64,000 bases of DNA from Phascolarctos cinereus (GCF_002099425.1 NW_018344274.1:62001-126000); one strand, 5' to 3'. Counted from the first letter of the stretch, positions 20,159 through 31,790 are shown. The notes: a model not told the origin generated them from the letters alone. A program made the numbers and translations.

Positions 20159-23100
20159 TAGTTGTTGTCCTTCATATTCAAAGAGGAACAAAATGACATC
20201 CCTATGTCAGGGTCAAGGTACAGTGTGTTCGACTGCAGCTGATCAGAACAATACGAGCTCAGAAGGCTCCACCACAGGTCAGGCACAAATAGTGCACATG
20301 AGCCTTTGGAATAGAGATGTTTCTAAATTTGTACATCTCACGTTTCTTTTGAGCTATGGCAATTCTGCCTTGCTCATAGAGCACAGCACCTTCTTTGACG
20401 TCTGCACGCCATACTGGGCGGTCCTGTACTAGTGTCTCCTGTGTCTCACAATTGATTCCAAAATTCTTCAGAGAGACCTTAAGAGTGTCCTTGCATTGCT
20501 ACTTCTGACTCTGTGTGAGTACTTGCCTTGTGTGAGTGAGTTCTCTTTAAAATAGTCTTTTAGGCAAATGTATGTTTGGCATTCAAACAATGTGGCCAAC
20601 CCATCAGAGTTGCATTGTCTGCAGTACACTTTGAATGCTTGGCAGTTCAGCTCAAAAAGACCTCAGTATCTGTCACCTTATATTGCTAGGTGATCTTCAG
20701 AATCTTCCTAAGATAATTCAAATGTAAGCAATTCAGTTTTGTGGCATGGCATTGGTAGACTGTCCAGATTTTATAGGCATTCAACGCAACAGCTTTGTAG
20801 ACCTTCAGTTTGGTAGGCAGCCCAATATCTCTTCTCTTCATGCTTTCCTTTGAAGCCTCTCAAACACTGAGCTGAAACTTGTGATGTGTGTGTCAAACTC
20901 AATATTTATGTGAACATCCCTGGAAAGTATATTGCTAAGGTAAGTGACTTATCCATAGCTTTAAAAATTTCTCCATTTGCTGTAACCAATGGTTCCACAT
21001 GTGGATGGTGCAGTGCTGACTGGTGGAGAACCCATTTTCTTAGTGTTAATTGTCAGAACAAAGTTAGTACAAGCGGCAAATAATCAATCTACATTCTGTT
21101 GCATCTCAGTCTCAGAGGTTGTAATAAGTGCACACACTTATTACACAATCATCTGCAAACACTCTCCCTCCACTTTAGTCTTGCCTTGTAGCTTTGTAAA
21201 GTTAAATAATTTACCATCAGTGCTGTAGCTGACCTCAATGCCCTGTTCATCCTCATCAAAGGTGTCCAACAACATGGCTGAAAGCATCATGCTAAAAAGC
21301 ATGGGAGCTAGCACACAGCCCTGCTTCACTCCATTGGTGACTGGGAAACTGTGAGAGCCTCATTCATTACCCAGAACTCACGAAAGTATGCTTTTATGAA
21401 ACTGGCATGCAATACCAATGAACTTGTCTGGACAACCAAATTTTGCTATGATCTTCCACAAGCCCTCACAAGGCCTTATCAAAGGCCTTGGTCAGATCTA
21501 TGAACATTGCGTACAGACCTCTGTTCTGCTCCTGGCATTTCTTCTGGAGTTGTTGGGCAACAAACATCGTATCAACAGTTCCTCAACTCTTTCTGATGCC
21601 ACACTGGTTCTTGGGTAGATGTCCATCTTTCAGGTGAAGGATCAACCAATTATAGAGAACTCTGGTAAGAATATTTCTAGCAATGACTAAGAGAGAGGAC
21701 AACATATTTGTTATAGGACAACATATTTCCTTTTCCTTTATAGATATGGACAATGGAGGCATCCTTGAACTCCTGGGGGATAACCTCCTTTGGCTATATA
21801 ACCTGGAAGATTTCAGTTGGTTTTAGTATGAGTGATGGACCTTCTGCCTTGCAGATCTGTTGGAATAGAAGAAGCACCAGGTGCTTTTCCACATGAGAGG
21901 TGCCTAATGGCATTAAAAACTTCTTTAGCTGGAAGTTTGTTTAGAAAGGGATCAACGTCAAGCTGAGGTACACAGTCAATAGCTTCAGCACTGTTGATGA
22001 TGGCCTATTGAGGACACTAGATCTCTCCAGGATCTTGTCCTTATTGCTAAATGATGTGGCCCACAAATAGCTTTCAGGGCATCATAAAAGTGCTTTGGAT
22101 TGTTACTATCAGAGTAAAATTGAATCTAATCTGCCTTCTTACTGAGCCAAGAATCCTGCATCTCTCTAAGCTTCACTTGCACTTTACTTTTGATGGAGTT
22201 AAATGCTGCCTTCTTAGAGACAGAAGAACTATGTGACTGGTAAACCTTATGCAGTTCTTTTTCATTTAATAACTTCTAAATTTCCCCATTATTTTCATCA
22301 AACCAATCCTGATGTTTGTGAGTGTTCTGGCCCAGATGAATAAATGTGGTGCTGTATACAGATCTGTAAAAGCTGCTCCATTATTGCCAACCATGTATTG
22401 GCTCAGCTTCCCCTCCAAGGCAGCAATAAACTGTTCCCACACAGAAAAGCATTCTAATCTATTAACATTGTCTTCTGGTGCTTGTCTTGCCTTGGTATTA
22501 TTGCTTTTGTTTAATGTGAATGTTCAGCTTAGAAAGGATAAGTCTATGATCAGTCCAGCACTGTGTGCCACACATTGCCTTTGTCACTCTCACATTCTAT
22601 CTGTCTCTTCTTCTTACAATGACATAGTCTATTAAATGCCAATGTTTGCTGTTAAGGTACATCCATGAAGTTTTATTGCATTTAGGTTAATGGAAGAGAG
22701 TGTTGGTGATAAGAAGGTCATGAGATGCACAAGTCTTCAGTAGTAAGTGACCATTGCTGTTGCTATTTCCAACTCCATTCCTCCCTATCCCTCCCCGGCC
22801 ATGTCTGATAGTCTGAGCCTATTCTGGCACCAAAGTCATCCAGAATTACAAGCCTGTCTTTTAGCACATTGATGATGATGATCTCCAGATCTTCAGAAAA
22901 GATTTTCTTTGACGTCATCAGGGTTCATCATGGTAAGAACATATGCATTTTCCTGCAAGTGACAATCACCTTGTTATGAGCCTGTTATTCACTCCTTTAG
23001 GGAAGCATACAAGTTTGTTGACTAGACTATCTTCGATTGTGAATAAATCAGCTTTATAGCACTTCTTATCATGGCAGCCTCTTCAGAAAAATGCACATCC

Positions 23101-24110
23101 AGCTCTGACTTTAGTAAGCTGGCCTTCATTTGCCAGTCTTGTTTCATTCAGATCTGCTATTTGGATGTGATATCTGTGAGTTCTCTCACAACAAGAGTTA
23201 TTCGTCTTTCAGGTCTACTGGATTTCTTGTTGTTCACACATTCCACTTACCAATGGTGAGTGGAACTAGCTTCAGAAAAGATTTTGTACGTTGTTTTTTG
23301 GGTTTTTTTGTTGTTTTTTTTTTTAACCACTGGGAAGCATCCCCAATAAGCAGGGCAGGGCTATATTAGGTGAAGCAGACAATTTTTAGGGCACCTTTTC
23401 TGGCCCCTTCCTCATGCCAGGAAGTGAACAATGTGGTACTTTAAAAAGGCTTCTTGGAGACCCAGGAGGCTGTTGAATCCCACTGCTGCTTCAGTCCAAT
23501 AAGAAGATGACCCTTTAGCCTGGGCCACCTGTGAGCATGGTTGTGATGATAGTTCCTAATATATCCACACCTGCTGCTTCATCACTTACCTATCACCACA
23601 GGATTTTGAGGTAAGTAAAAATTGTAAAATGGTATGGGTGATGTCTTTTGACTCACAAATGAATTGGATTTAAGTAAGGCAGAATTATACAAAGTTGTAG
23701 GCCTCACTCTCTCTTCCAGAATCATCACAGTCCATTGCCAAGACAAAATTCAAGACAATTGGCAATAGCTCACAATGAAATGGATGACCTTGGGATTTTT
23801 GGTGTCTAACCAAGCTGTAAGTGCTCTGTAGTATCTGCTTATGCTGCTTTCATGACATGTTTGAACAAATTATTTGCATACTTCTATTCCACCAGGGAAG
23901 TCTACATTCTTGGAGTAGACACTCTGCTAACTCACCAATGAGTTTGAGCCCTGTCTATTACTCTCAACCTGGTTTAGTCTGTCTGCTGAAATCATTTTTC
24001 CAGGTATGGGTGCTGCAGATGCTATAGCTTCTTGGAGCCACAGGTGAGAGTTGAGTTGCAGGTAAACACCAGAGTTGGAGAGTGGCCCTGAGAAAGGGTT
24101 TAGCAGCCCT
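20159..24110 (-). mobile_element. RTE-type LINE, nearly full length, decayed
   Basis: About 3.95 kb on the minus strand with the domain order of an apurinic-endonuclease LINE. Reading from 24.1 kb leftwards: a non-coding 5' region (about 24110-23600), an endonuclease end near 22880-22780 (LVILDDFGARIGSD, compare 'LGDFNARVG'), and an RT with FKDASIVHIYKGKGN, then FIDLTKAFD, near 21.8-21.5 kb. Next is a frame at 21329-21141 reading MKQGCVLAPMLFSMMLSAML then DGKLFNFTKLQGKTKV. The C-terminus (about 20400-20250) has DRPVWRADVKEGAVLYEQGR and a zinc-knuckle-like CLTCGGAF. Many stops and frameshifts are present, so it is inactive. The 23600-23830 text matches the 5' region also used by the RTE-dependent SINE family. 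Clade named from memory. Confidence 0.7.
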
Positions 24111-24139
24111 CACACCAGAGATATTGCTGTTCCCTTAAT

Positions 24140-24226
24140 GCCCCATAAACCCCAAAATTTTTAGGAAATACATTCGAGAAGAGGTTCATACACAAGCAGA
24201 CACAAAAAAGTTAAGAACGCCTCATA
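24140..24226. mobile_element. hAT-like remnant, right terminus
   Basis: 'gagaagaggttcatacacaa' and 'cacaaaaaagttaagaacgc' resemble the hAT terminus 'GGTTAAGAACCCCTG'. This may be the other end of 20026-20158. Confidence 0.4.
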
Positions 24227-24234
24227 TAGTCTAA

Positions 24235-24345
24235 TTGCATTTTACCAATCAGTAAATTGGGGCTCAGAGAATATAAGTTACTGACACTGGTTTCAGAGGC
24301 CAAGGACACAAGTTCTAATCTCAGTTCTGCTGCCTGATAGTAGAG
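24235..24345 (-). mobile_element. MIR-like fragment, antisense
   Basis: 'accaatcagtaaattggggc' and 'tctaatctcagttctgctgc' are antisense MIR words. Confidence 0.5.
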
Positions 24346-24349
24346 GTTG

Positions 24350-24535
24350 CTCAGTGGCATTGTGGATAGAACACTGGCCTTGAAGACAGAAAGACTGAAT
24401 TCGAATTCTGCTCCAGACAATTACAGGCTATGTGGGCTTCAGACCAGTTTCCTTGGTTTTCTCAACTATTAAATGAGTGGGAGGGTTAGGCTAGATGTTT
24501 CTACAGTCTCTTCTGGCTCTTAAGCCATTGACTTA
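24350..24535 (+). mobile_element. SINE/MIR, plus strand
   Basis: 'gtggatagaacactggcctt', 'gaattcgaattctgctccag' and 'gggttaggctagatgtttct' follow the expected order. Confidence 0.7.
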
Positions 24536-24610
24536 GCTGAGACCACATAGCTAGTTACCATTTCCCTCAGAATTTTAATCATTTGCTAGCTTTGATTTAT
24601 TTTAATGGGA

Positions 24611-24730
24611 GATATAGATATAGATATAGATATAGATATAGATATAGATACAGATACAGATACAGATACAGATACAGATATAGATATAGATATAGATATA
24701 GATATAGATATAGATATAGATATAGATATT
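24611..24730. repeat. (GATATA)n hexamer array with GATACA block
   Basis: About 20 tandem 6-bp units. The middle block (about 24651-24678) uses GATACA and the flanks use GATATA, indicating internal spread of a variant. Confidence 0.95.
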
Positions 24731-25380
24731 TAGCAGTGCTTTAGAAACAGAAACTTTAAACTTCTGATATCCATTTTTCATCAGCTGGTTTATATACAGA
24801 GAGTAAGTAACTTAAGTTTTTAAATCACCTTTCAAATAAGAAATGCTTTATTGTAAGGCATAACTCATTGAACATAATACCGTAGTAAGTACTGGGCTAA
24901 GTACTCATGGCTTCCATACCGCATGGCATCTAGGTAGTGATAAATCCTAAGCCTGCAACTCTTGAATCAGTTTCAAAAGGTCATGAAGGAATTATCAGGG
25001 AAATACTCAAAGATGAATTCCTGTCATCTTTGCAGAGGGTCCCTGGTTATTAAAGCAGAGCAACTATCTGCCCCCTGTTAGTTTAACACTTCTACCACTC
25101 ATTGGTGGGGCAGGGTTGGAGGAGGGAGTTGAGAAAAAGAAGAGAATTATTCTTATCATTGGCAATACTTCATGGTCGACCGCCAAAAGCTTATTTGCTG
25201 AGATACTCCAAAGCAATATTTTAGTTTGTTCAAGGCCAGGCAAGTATAAAACGTTCTCAACTGCCAGACGGGAGATCTGACGATGGCCTTCTTCCCCTCA
25301 GCATCAGAATGAAGGGTGCCTTGAGAAGTTGGCTAATTTGTCAGGATAAGTACAAAAGAAATGTCTAACATTTTCTACCA
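24731..25380. other. Non-coding, nothing recognised
   Basis: Mixed-complexity DNA with no assigned family. Confidence 0.35.
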
Positions 25381-25381
25381 A

Positions 25382-25580
25382 TTAGAGCTACTCAAAAAAT
25401 AATGTGCTGTCTCCAGAGTTGGTGAGCTGCCCCTCACTGAAGGTCATCAAGAAAAGGGCTATAACCATTTGTGAACTATGGCACCATAGAAATCCTATTT
25501 CAGAGATAGGTTGGACAAAATAGCTGCTGACATCCCTTCTGATGCTAAAATTTGTTCTGTGATTCTCTAAAATATTGAAT
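25382..25580 (+). mobile_element. CR1/L3 LINE fragment
   Basis: 'agttggtgagctgcccctca', 'ctgaaggtcatcaagaaaag' and 'aggttggacaaaatagctgc' match the CR1/L3 3' coding end and 3' UTR. Confidence 0.65.
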
Positions 25581-25604
25581 CATCATTAATGCTTCATTTA
25601 ATTT

Positions 25605-25730
25605 TTTTTAATACTTTGAGGTGGCACAATGAAAAAGGTATAGAGTTAGTATCATGAAAACCTGAGTTCAAATCTAGCCTTAGACAATTTTGATTGTGGG
25701 CAAGTCACTTACTCTCTTTCTGTCTCTAAA
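25605..25730 (+). mobile_element. SINE fragment
   Basis: 'aaaacctgagttcaaatcta', 'gccttagacaattttgattg' and 'tgggcaagtcacttac' are SINE core words. Confidence 0.65.
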
Positions 25731-26650
25731 CATGGAAGTGTCCAAAGAGGTCTTTGGAGTACATCCAGATTGTCTATCATGGAGGTCCCGATATGCCTTC
25801 CCACATGGATGGGTACAGTAGCATCCTTTGATAAGCTGCCTACAGCTTTAAAACTGTTGAGACTGAGCTGGTTGCTCTCTTTTTCCACCACTCTCTGCTA
25901 GTTTTTCCTGCTCTGTCCAGAGGATAAAGATTCCAGTTTACCCATATGGTAGGAACCATGAACTAAATCAGTGAGAGAGGAAGGATTTCCTCCTCTTGGG
26001 CCCGGTGGCATTGTTTCTGTTCTATTTCATTTGTTTTTCTCACTTTAACATACAGGCAATAACCCCCAATGGATCCAGGAGTTTGAACCATGATGATAAC
26101 TTTGGAGCCAAGAGCCAATCCAGCATAGAAGCCAAAATCCCTGGGACCTGCGTCTGAGGAGAGTTCTGAATTAGCAATTGGGATTGTGCTCTGTTTGAAC
26201 CAAGATAAACCGTGAACCTAATTCTCTTTCCTTCCCCAGAGACAGAAGTGGTGCAAAGGGTGTGAGGAAATGATGCCTCCCACTTGTTGGGGGAGTAAGT
26301 TTGTATATTTGCGATGATACCTTCTGAAGAAAATATTCCTATGTAAAAGCTTCTGACTATTAATGGCTAACGGAACTAGAATGTAAGGACCCACTCATTA
26401 CAATTGAGGGAGCAACATCACTGGTATCTGCAGCCATCTGCAAAGAGCCTATATTCTCATCAGTTCCTTAAGGGTAATAGAGAACCCTGGAGAACAAGCG
26501 AAATGTAACATACCTGGTACTGGGTGCCAGGGCGTCTATGTTATGCAAGTATAAACTACAACCTTTATATGACAGAAGTTAGTAGCCCACATTCGCTAAG
26601 ATCTATCATTCCTTCTGAGAATAAATGGTGGAAGGGCTTCAAGTTCATAC
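25731..26650. other. Non-coding, unassigned block
   Basis: About 900 bp of high-complexity sequence without a recognised family. The texture of 25.9-26.4 kb suggests either unique DNA or an unfamiliar repeat. I cannot decide. Confidence 0.3.
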
Positions 26651-26654
26651 CATA

Positions 26655-27035
26655 AAAGGATCTGAAGAAAGACCTGGGGATAATTAGCCTGGAGAATAGA
26701 AGCCTAAGGGAGAAAATGATAGCTATCTTTAAGTATTTAAACAGCTATCCTGTGGAAGAAGGATCAGACTTGCTCTGGTTGGCCCTAAAGGGCAGAACCA
26801 GGAGAATGGGAAGAAATTGCAAAAAAGACAAATAGTCCAGACAGCAGGAAAAATTCCTTCATTACTAAAGCAGCTGAATAATAGAATGGGCGCCCACAGG
26901 ACATACTGGATTCTCCTTTGCTTAAAGTTTTCAAGTAAAGACTAGACGTCTACTTATCATAAATACTATACAAAGGATCCTTACTCAGCTATTGGTTGGA
27001 CTGGATGGCCCCGAAAATTTTATGATTTTGCAACT
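26655..27035 (+). mobile_element. CR1/L3 LINE fragment, ORF2 C-terminus
   Basis: 'gatagctatctttaagtatt', 'agaaggatcagacttgctct', 'gaagaaattgcaaaaaagac', 'gaataatagaatgggcgccc' and 'tggttggactggatggcccc' follow the CR1/L3 order (FKYLN, EEGSDLLW, NRMGA). This is the longest CR1/L3 copy here. Confidence 0.75.
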
Positions 27036-27440
27036 GTCACATTCCTATCAACTTGATGCAATGCCCATGCACTGAAACTCACACATTTTGTACAGAGGGT
27101 AGATCCCGGCTGCAGGTGAGAACCTACTTACTCTTATGTAATCTACACTTGATATTTCTCTGAGTTTATATGTAAAGATGAAAAGCGTTAAGGTGAATTT
27201 GAAGTTCTATGAGGTGAATTCGAAGTTCTGAGCCATCCTCAGAGTTCCCCTATAGAAGTCGCCTAAAGATTTATTGTCATTTTTTTATCTTTCTGTCTCA
27301 GTGCCTTGCACATAATAAGGGCATGATAAGTGGCTGCTTACTTGAACCAAATATTGCTTCAGTTGTATCACAAGGGTCAAAATTATCCACTAAGATTAGG
27401 TGAGAAGGTAGAGAAAAGGACTGAGTTTACAAGGTCCTTT
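27036..27440. other. Non-coding, small L2-like end at about 27295-27345
   Basis: 'gtgccttgcacataataagg' resembles an L2 3' end. The rest is unassigned. Confidence 0.35.
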
Positions 27441-27456
27441 AAGAAACCAATTTTCT
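27441..27456. repeat. L1 target-site duplication, left
   Basis: aagaaaccaattttct, identical to 29131-29146. Confidence 0.93.
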
Positions 27457-29069
27457 AACAAAAGGCCCAGAATATCAAAGGAACTAATGAAAAGAAATGC
27501 AGGGGAAGGTGGCCTAGCAATTCCAGATCTTAAATTGTATTATAAAGCAGCAGTCATCAAAACTGCTTGGTACTGGCTAAGAAATAGGGAGGTGGATCAG
27601 TGGAATAGGTTAAATATGCAAGACACAGTAGTCAATGACTATAGTAATCTATTATTTGATAAACCCAAAGACCCCAGCTTCTGGGATGAGAACCCACTCT
27701 TTGAAAAAAAACTGCTGGGAAAACTGGAAAAGAGTATGGCAGAAACTAGGCATAGACCCAAATCTCACACCATATACCAAAATAAAGTCAAAATGGGTTC
27801 AGGACTTATATATAAAGGCTGATACCATAAGTAAACTGGGAGAACAAGGAATAGTTTACCTATCAGATCTATGGAGAACAGAAGAATTCATGACCAAACA
27901 GGAGATAGAGAACATTATGAAAAGCAAAATGGATAATTTTGATTACATTAAATTGAAAAGTTTTTGCACAAACAAAGCCAATGCAACTAAGATTAGAAGG
28001 AAGGTAGAAAATTGGGAAAGAATTTTTACAACCAGTCTTTGATAAAGGCCTCATTTCTAAAATATATAGAGAATTAAGACAAATTTATAAGAACACAAGC
28101 CATTCCCCAATTGATAAATGGTCAAAGGATATGAACAGGCAGTTCTCAGATGAAGAAATTAAAGCCATCTATAGTCATATGAAAAAATGCTCTAAATCAT
28201 TATTGATTAGAGAAATGCAAATCAAAACAACTCTGAGGTACCACATCACACCTATCAGATTGGCCAACATGACAAAACAGGAAAATGATAAATGTTGGAG
28301 AGGATGTGGGAAAATTGGAATGCTAATACATTGTTGGTGGAGTTGTGAAATGATCCAACCATTTTGGAGAACAATTTGGAACTATGCCCAAAGGGCTACA
28401 AAAATGTGCATACCCTTTGATCCAGCAATAGCACTTCTAGGGCTATATCCCAAAGAGATCAAACAAATGGGAAAAGGACCCACAGGTACAAAAATATTCA
28501 TAGCAGCTCTTTTTGTGGTGGCAAAGAATTGGAAATTGAGGGGATGCCCATCAATTGGGGAACGGCTGAGCAAGTTGTGGTATATGAATGTAATGGAATA
28601 CTATTGTTCTATAAGAAATGATGAACAGGCTGACTTCAGAAAAACCTAGGAAGACTTATATGGTCTGATGCTGAGTGAAGTGAGCAGAACCCAGAAGACT
28701 TTGTATACAATAGCAGCCACATTATGTGATGACTAAGAATGTTAAACTGAACCCTTCTCAGCATTACGAGGATCTAAGACATCTCCAGAGGCCTCGGGAT
28801 GCAAAATGCTGTCCACATCCAAAGAAAGAACTATGGAAGTCGAATCGCTCTCACTTATTTTTACCTTCTGTTGAGTTTTGTTTCATCTTTCTGATGGTTC
28901 CTCCTATTGGTTTTAATTTTTACTTACAACTTCACTAATGTGAAAATATGTTTAATGGGTATGTAAATGTAAAGCCTATGTCAGATTGTGCACTGTCTTG
29001 GGGAGGGTGGGGGGGTAGAAAAAGGGAGAAAAAAATTTTCAACTCAAAATCATATGGAAAAAGAAAAAT

Positions 29070-29103
<34 letters not shown>

Positions 29104-29130
29104 AAATAAAAAATAAAGTAAAATAAAATA
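27457..29130 (+). mobile_element. L1 LINE, 5'-truncated, young, with target-site duplication
   Basis: A 1674-bp insertion covering the ORF2 C-terminus, 3' UTR and an A-rich (AAAT)n tail. Protein landmarks are [57 protein letters not shown], the conserved CWRGCG with HCWWSC (zinc-binding-like CCHC), FDPAIALLGLYP and MEYYCSIRNDEQADF. The frame is broken by a +1 shift at the A8 run near 27704-27711 and another just before 28038, and by a stop at about 28647 where the family has Trp. It is therefore inactive but recent. Flanked by a perfect 16-bp duplication (27441-27456 and 29131-29146). Confidence 0.93.
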
Positions 29131-29146
29131 AAGAAACCAATTTTCT
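29131..29146. repeat. L1 target-site duplication, right
   Basis: Identical to 27441-27456 and directly after the A-rich tail. Confidence 0.93.
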
Positions 29147-29284
29147 TATAACATTCATTTTAGTATTTAAATAATTTCTTGCTAATGTCCAACATAGTGA
29201 AACAGATTCAGGCATTTGGCTCCTCAAGGGAGGTTGTTAATACCTCTCCAGTAAATCATATGATCCTTGACTTTAATCAGTTTC

Positions 29285-29500
29285 ATAATTCCCATTTCTA
29301 TAGAACTTTGAGGTTCCCAATGGCAAAACTCTGAGTTAGACAGCACAAGTATTGTTATCATTTTATAGATGAGGAAATTAAGGCTTACCAAAAAGAAGTT
29401 AATTTCCCAAGGTCACAGAGCTGGTCTTTCAGAACAGAATGTGGACCCAAGTCTAACTGACTCTAGATCTAGCGTTTTCCACTAAACCATGGGCCATATC
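29285..29500 (-). mobile_element. MIR-like SINE, antisense
   Basis: 'ttttatagatgaggaaatta', 'ttcccaaggtcacagagctg' and 'cgttttccactaaaccatg' are antisense MIR. Confidence 0.75.
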
Positions 29501-29734
29501 AATATGTGAAAGGCTGTTATGGACATGTCTACATAAGCATCATTATGAGATTGTTTGCACATCACTTTAATGCAATCTGTTAACTAAAAACTTAGTCTTC
29601 CTAAACTAGAGCACATTTTGGGTGAATTTTTAGAATGGAAATATCTTCTCTATCTAAAAGTCAAATCCCATTAGGCACTTTGCCTCTAGGCCATGAATCT
29701 AAGCCAGCAATCATTTTACCCAAGGGACAATGAG

Positions 29735-29985
29735 TTGGAGGCAGCTATGTGGCTCAGCAAATAGAGTTCTGTCTGGAGTCAGGAAGACCTGAGTTTAAAT
29801 CCAGCATCAGATACTTACAGCTGAGGGACCCTGGGTAGAGTCATTTAACCTCTGTTTGTTTTAATCCACTGGTGAAGGAAATGACAATTCACTTCAGTAT
29901 CTTTACCAAGAAAACCCCATGGCCTGGCATTCTAAGGCCCATGGGGTCATAAAAAGTTAGACACAATTGAACAATTGAACAATAA
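29735..29985 (+). mobile_element. tRNA-derived marsupial SINE
   Basis: 'gaggcagctatgtggctcag', 'gtctggagtcaggaagacct', 'gagtttaaatccagcatcag' and 'accaagaaaaccccatggcc', ending 'tagacacaattgaac' repeated. The B-box part is more diverged than in the 19.5-kb copy. Confidence 0.8.
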
Positions 29986-30135
29986 TACTGAATTACAAAT
30001 ACCAAACAATTATAGCTGATTTACTTTACAGTGATGCCATATATGCTCCAAGGAAATATTCTTGTACTGACAAAGTTGGTATACTCTGCCTACTGCACTA
30101 GAAATTTGCTTTGTAAATTTTGTAAACCATTGGCT

Positions 30136-30252
30136 TAACTGAGCAACTGTAATCCAAGAGGTTCATTACCAGAAAATTAATCCTAGACCATTTCTGAAAA
30201 TGTTTCCATATTTTAGAAGCAGAAGAATCACATGCTTCCACTCTATTCTAAC
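30136..30252. repeat. Inverted duplication 1, left arm (donor copy)
   Basis: 117 bp matching the reverse complement of 32001-32117 with 2 mismatches and no gaps. Runs from 'taactgagcaactgtaatcc' to 'tccactctattctaac'. The flanking sequence continues without an element boundary, so this is probably the original copy. Confidence 0.9.
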
Positions 30253-30254
30253 TA

Positions 30255-30530
30255 GACTGCATTGAGAGTTAGAAAACCTAGATTCAAATTCCAGAATCAC
30301 AGAATGATAGATCTCACTTTAGAAGGGATCTCAATGGTCATCTAGCCCGGCACTCTCATTTTACAGGTAAGGAAACCGAGTTCTGTCAAATTCTAGTCAT
30401 ACACCCTTGGTTAAATTTTTTAGTTTCATTGGACCTCAGTTTGCTTGTCTATGAAGTGAGGATTTGGGTTAGGTAGATGATATCTGAGATCCCTTTCCAG
30501 TTCCAAATCTACAATCCTATAATCTATACA
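30255..30530 (+). mobile_element. MIR-like SINE split by an antisense SINE
   Basis: The plus MIR head (to 30294) and tail (from 30397, 'ctcagtttgcttgtctatga') surround an antisense piece at 30295-30386 ('gatctcactttagaagggat', 'ttttacaggtaaggaaaccg'). The junctions carry caaattccag (30285-30294) and caaattctag (30387-30396), a 10-bp duplication with one mismatch. Confidence 0.6.
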
Positions 30531-30579
30531 AAAGCTTGAGCTATTTTTAGAATTTCCAGGAGCCAAAATATTCCAAACC

Positions 30580-31130
30580 CACATACCATCTCTATATATT
30601 CAGCCTTTGTTGATTTAGCATGTTATAAGATTTATTCTTTAAAACCCTCATGCAAGGAGGCTTATTACTCAGTCACTGTTACAGATTTTTTAAAATGTGT
30701 TATAAAAGCTCCATCCTTGCAAATCAATCAGGGAACTCCAAATGTTGACCTTGCCTGGGGTATAGCAAAACAAAGTACACACCTGTCTAGACCAATGATG
30801 AGAGCACCTTATATGTTCTAAGGACTTAGCGTGAATGTGGTGGACGATCTTTGGAAAATGGAAGCTGTGTTTCCTTTGAACCTGAAAATTTTAAGGTCAA
30901 GTGTAATTACTGCTCACTTCTCTAAAATTGCTTGTGCTGAAACATGCAAACTTTTAATGCGAGTCAGGAAGTTGATTCTAGCCCAAATTGTCCTAGCAGG
31001 CTCCAATAAAAGTCTTTCTCTGAGTCACATGATTTAACACTAGTGAGAAATGGTGCCAGGGAGTCTGAGAACAAAGTCAGTCACATCTATTAGGATTAAC
31101 ATGTATACATGCTACCTTAATTTAAAGTGT
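30580..31130. other. Repeat-poor block, candidate conserved non-coding element
   Basis: High-complexity text, for example 'gcatgttataagatttattc', 'gcaaatcaatcagggaactc', 'cgagtcaggaagttgattct' and 'aataaaagtctttctctgag'. No repeat family. A 68-codon frame (30831-31037) has no recognisable product. Confidence 0.35.
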
Positions 31131-31235
31131 TACCATATGGTCTAGATTAAAAAGATAAGATGATAGCTAACAGTCTGGTGTCAATGAGTGGCCTGATGAG
31201 AAAACCAGACTGGCTAGGAATGAAAAGTAGACAAC

Positions 31236-31236
31236 A

Positions 31237-31290
<54 letters not shown>
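31236..31290. repeat. (CA)n microsatellite
   Basis: About 27 uninterrupted CA units. Confidence 0.95.
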
Positions 31291-31291
<1 letters not shown>

Positions 31292-31574
31292 TCTTCTCTG
31301 GGGCTAAGATGAAAATGAATATTTGCTCCTAGAGCCAAAAATTTTTTTGTTGTTGTTGATGTCAACAGAAGTTATAACAGGGCCTTTGTGGAAAAGATTA
31401 TTTTCAATGATCAAAAGGATTAAATACTTTTGTTCTTTTGAGCCTGAGAGAATTATAAGGTTTGAAAAAACTAACATTTGAAAATGGGAGCATTTTTGAA
31501 ATACCAAAGAGGAGAAAAAAAATTTTAAATTCTGATTAACCGGAAACATTTTGCTGTCTTCATGATATTGTGTG

Positions 31575-31790
31575 ATATTGATAAGTGTAGGAATCAGAAT
31601 ACCTGAATTTGAATCCTAGATTTGTCATTTCAGAGCTAGGTAATTTGTGAGCAAATCACTTAACCTCTCTGTGCCTTAGCGTCATTATCTATAAAACGGG
31701 GATACCAATATCTATATGACCTACCTCCAGGGCTGTAAGGATCAAGTGTAATAAAGTCTGTAAAGTGCTTTGTAAACAGCATTTATTACT
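31575..31790 (+). mobile_element. MIR-like SINE
   Basis: 'gaatttgaatcctagatttg', 'caaatcacttaacctctctg', 'atctataaaacggggatacc' and 'tgtaaagtgctttgtaaaca' in order. Confidence 0.75.

Noticed and set aside
24611-24730. CRISPR-like array
   Set aside because: Six-base tandem units without spacers; it is a microsatellite, and the genome is vertebrate.
28131-28649. 172-codon plus-strand frame as a host gene
   Set aside because: It is the L1 ORF2 C-terminus with CWRGCG, HCWWSC and MEYY motifs, inside an insertion bounded by target duplications.
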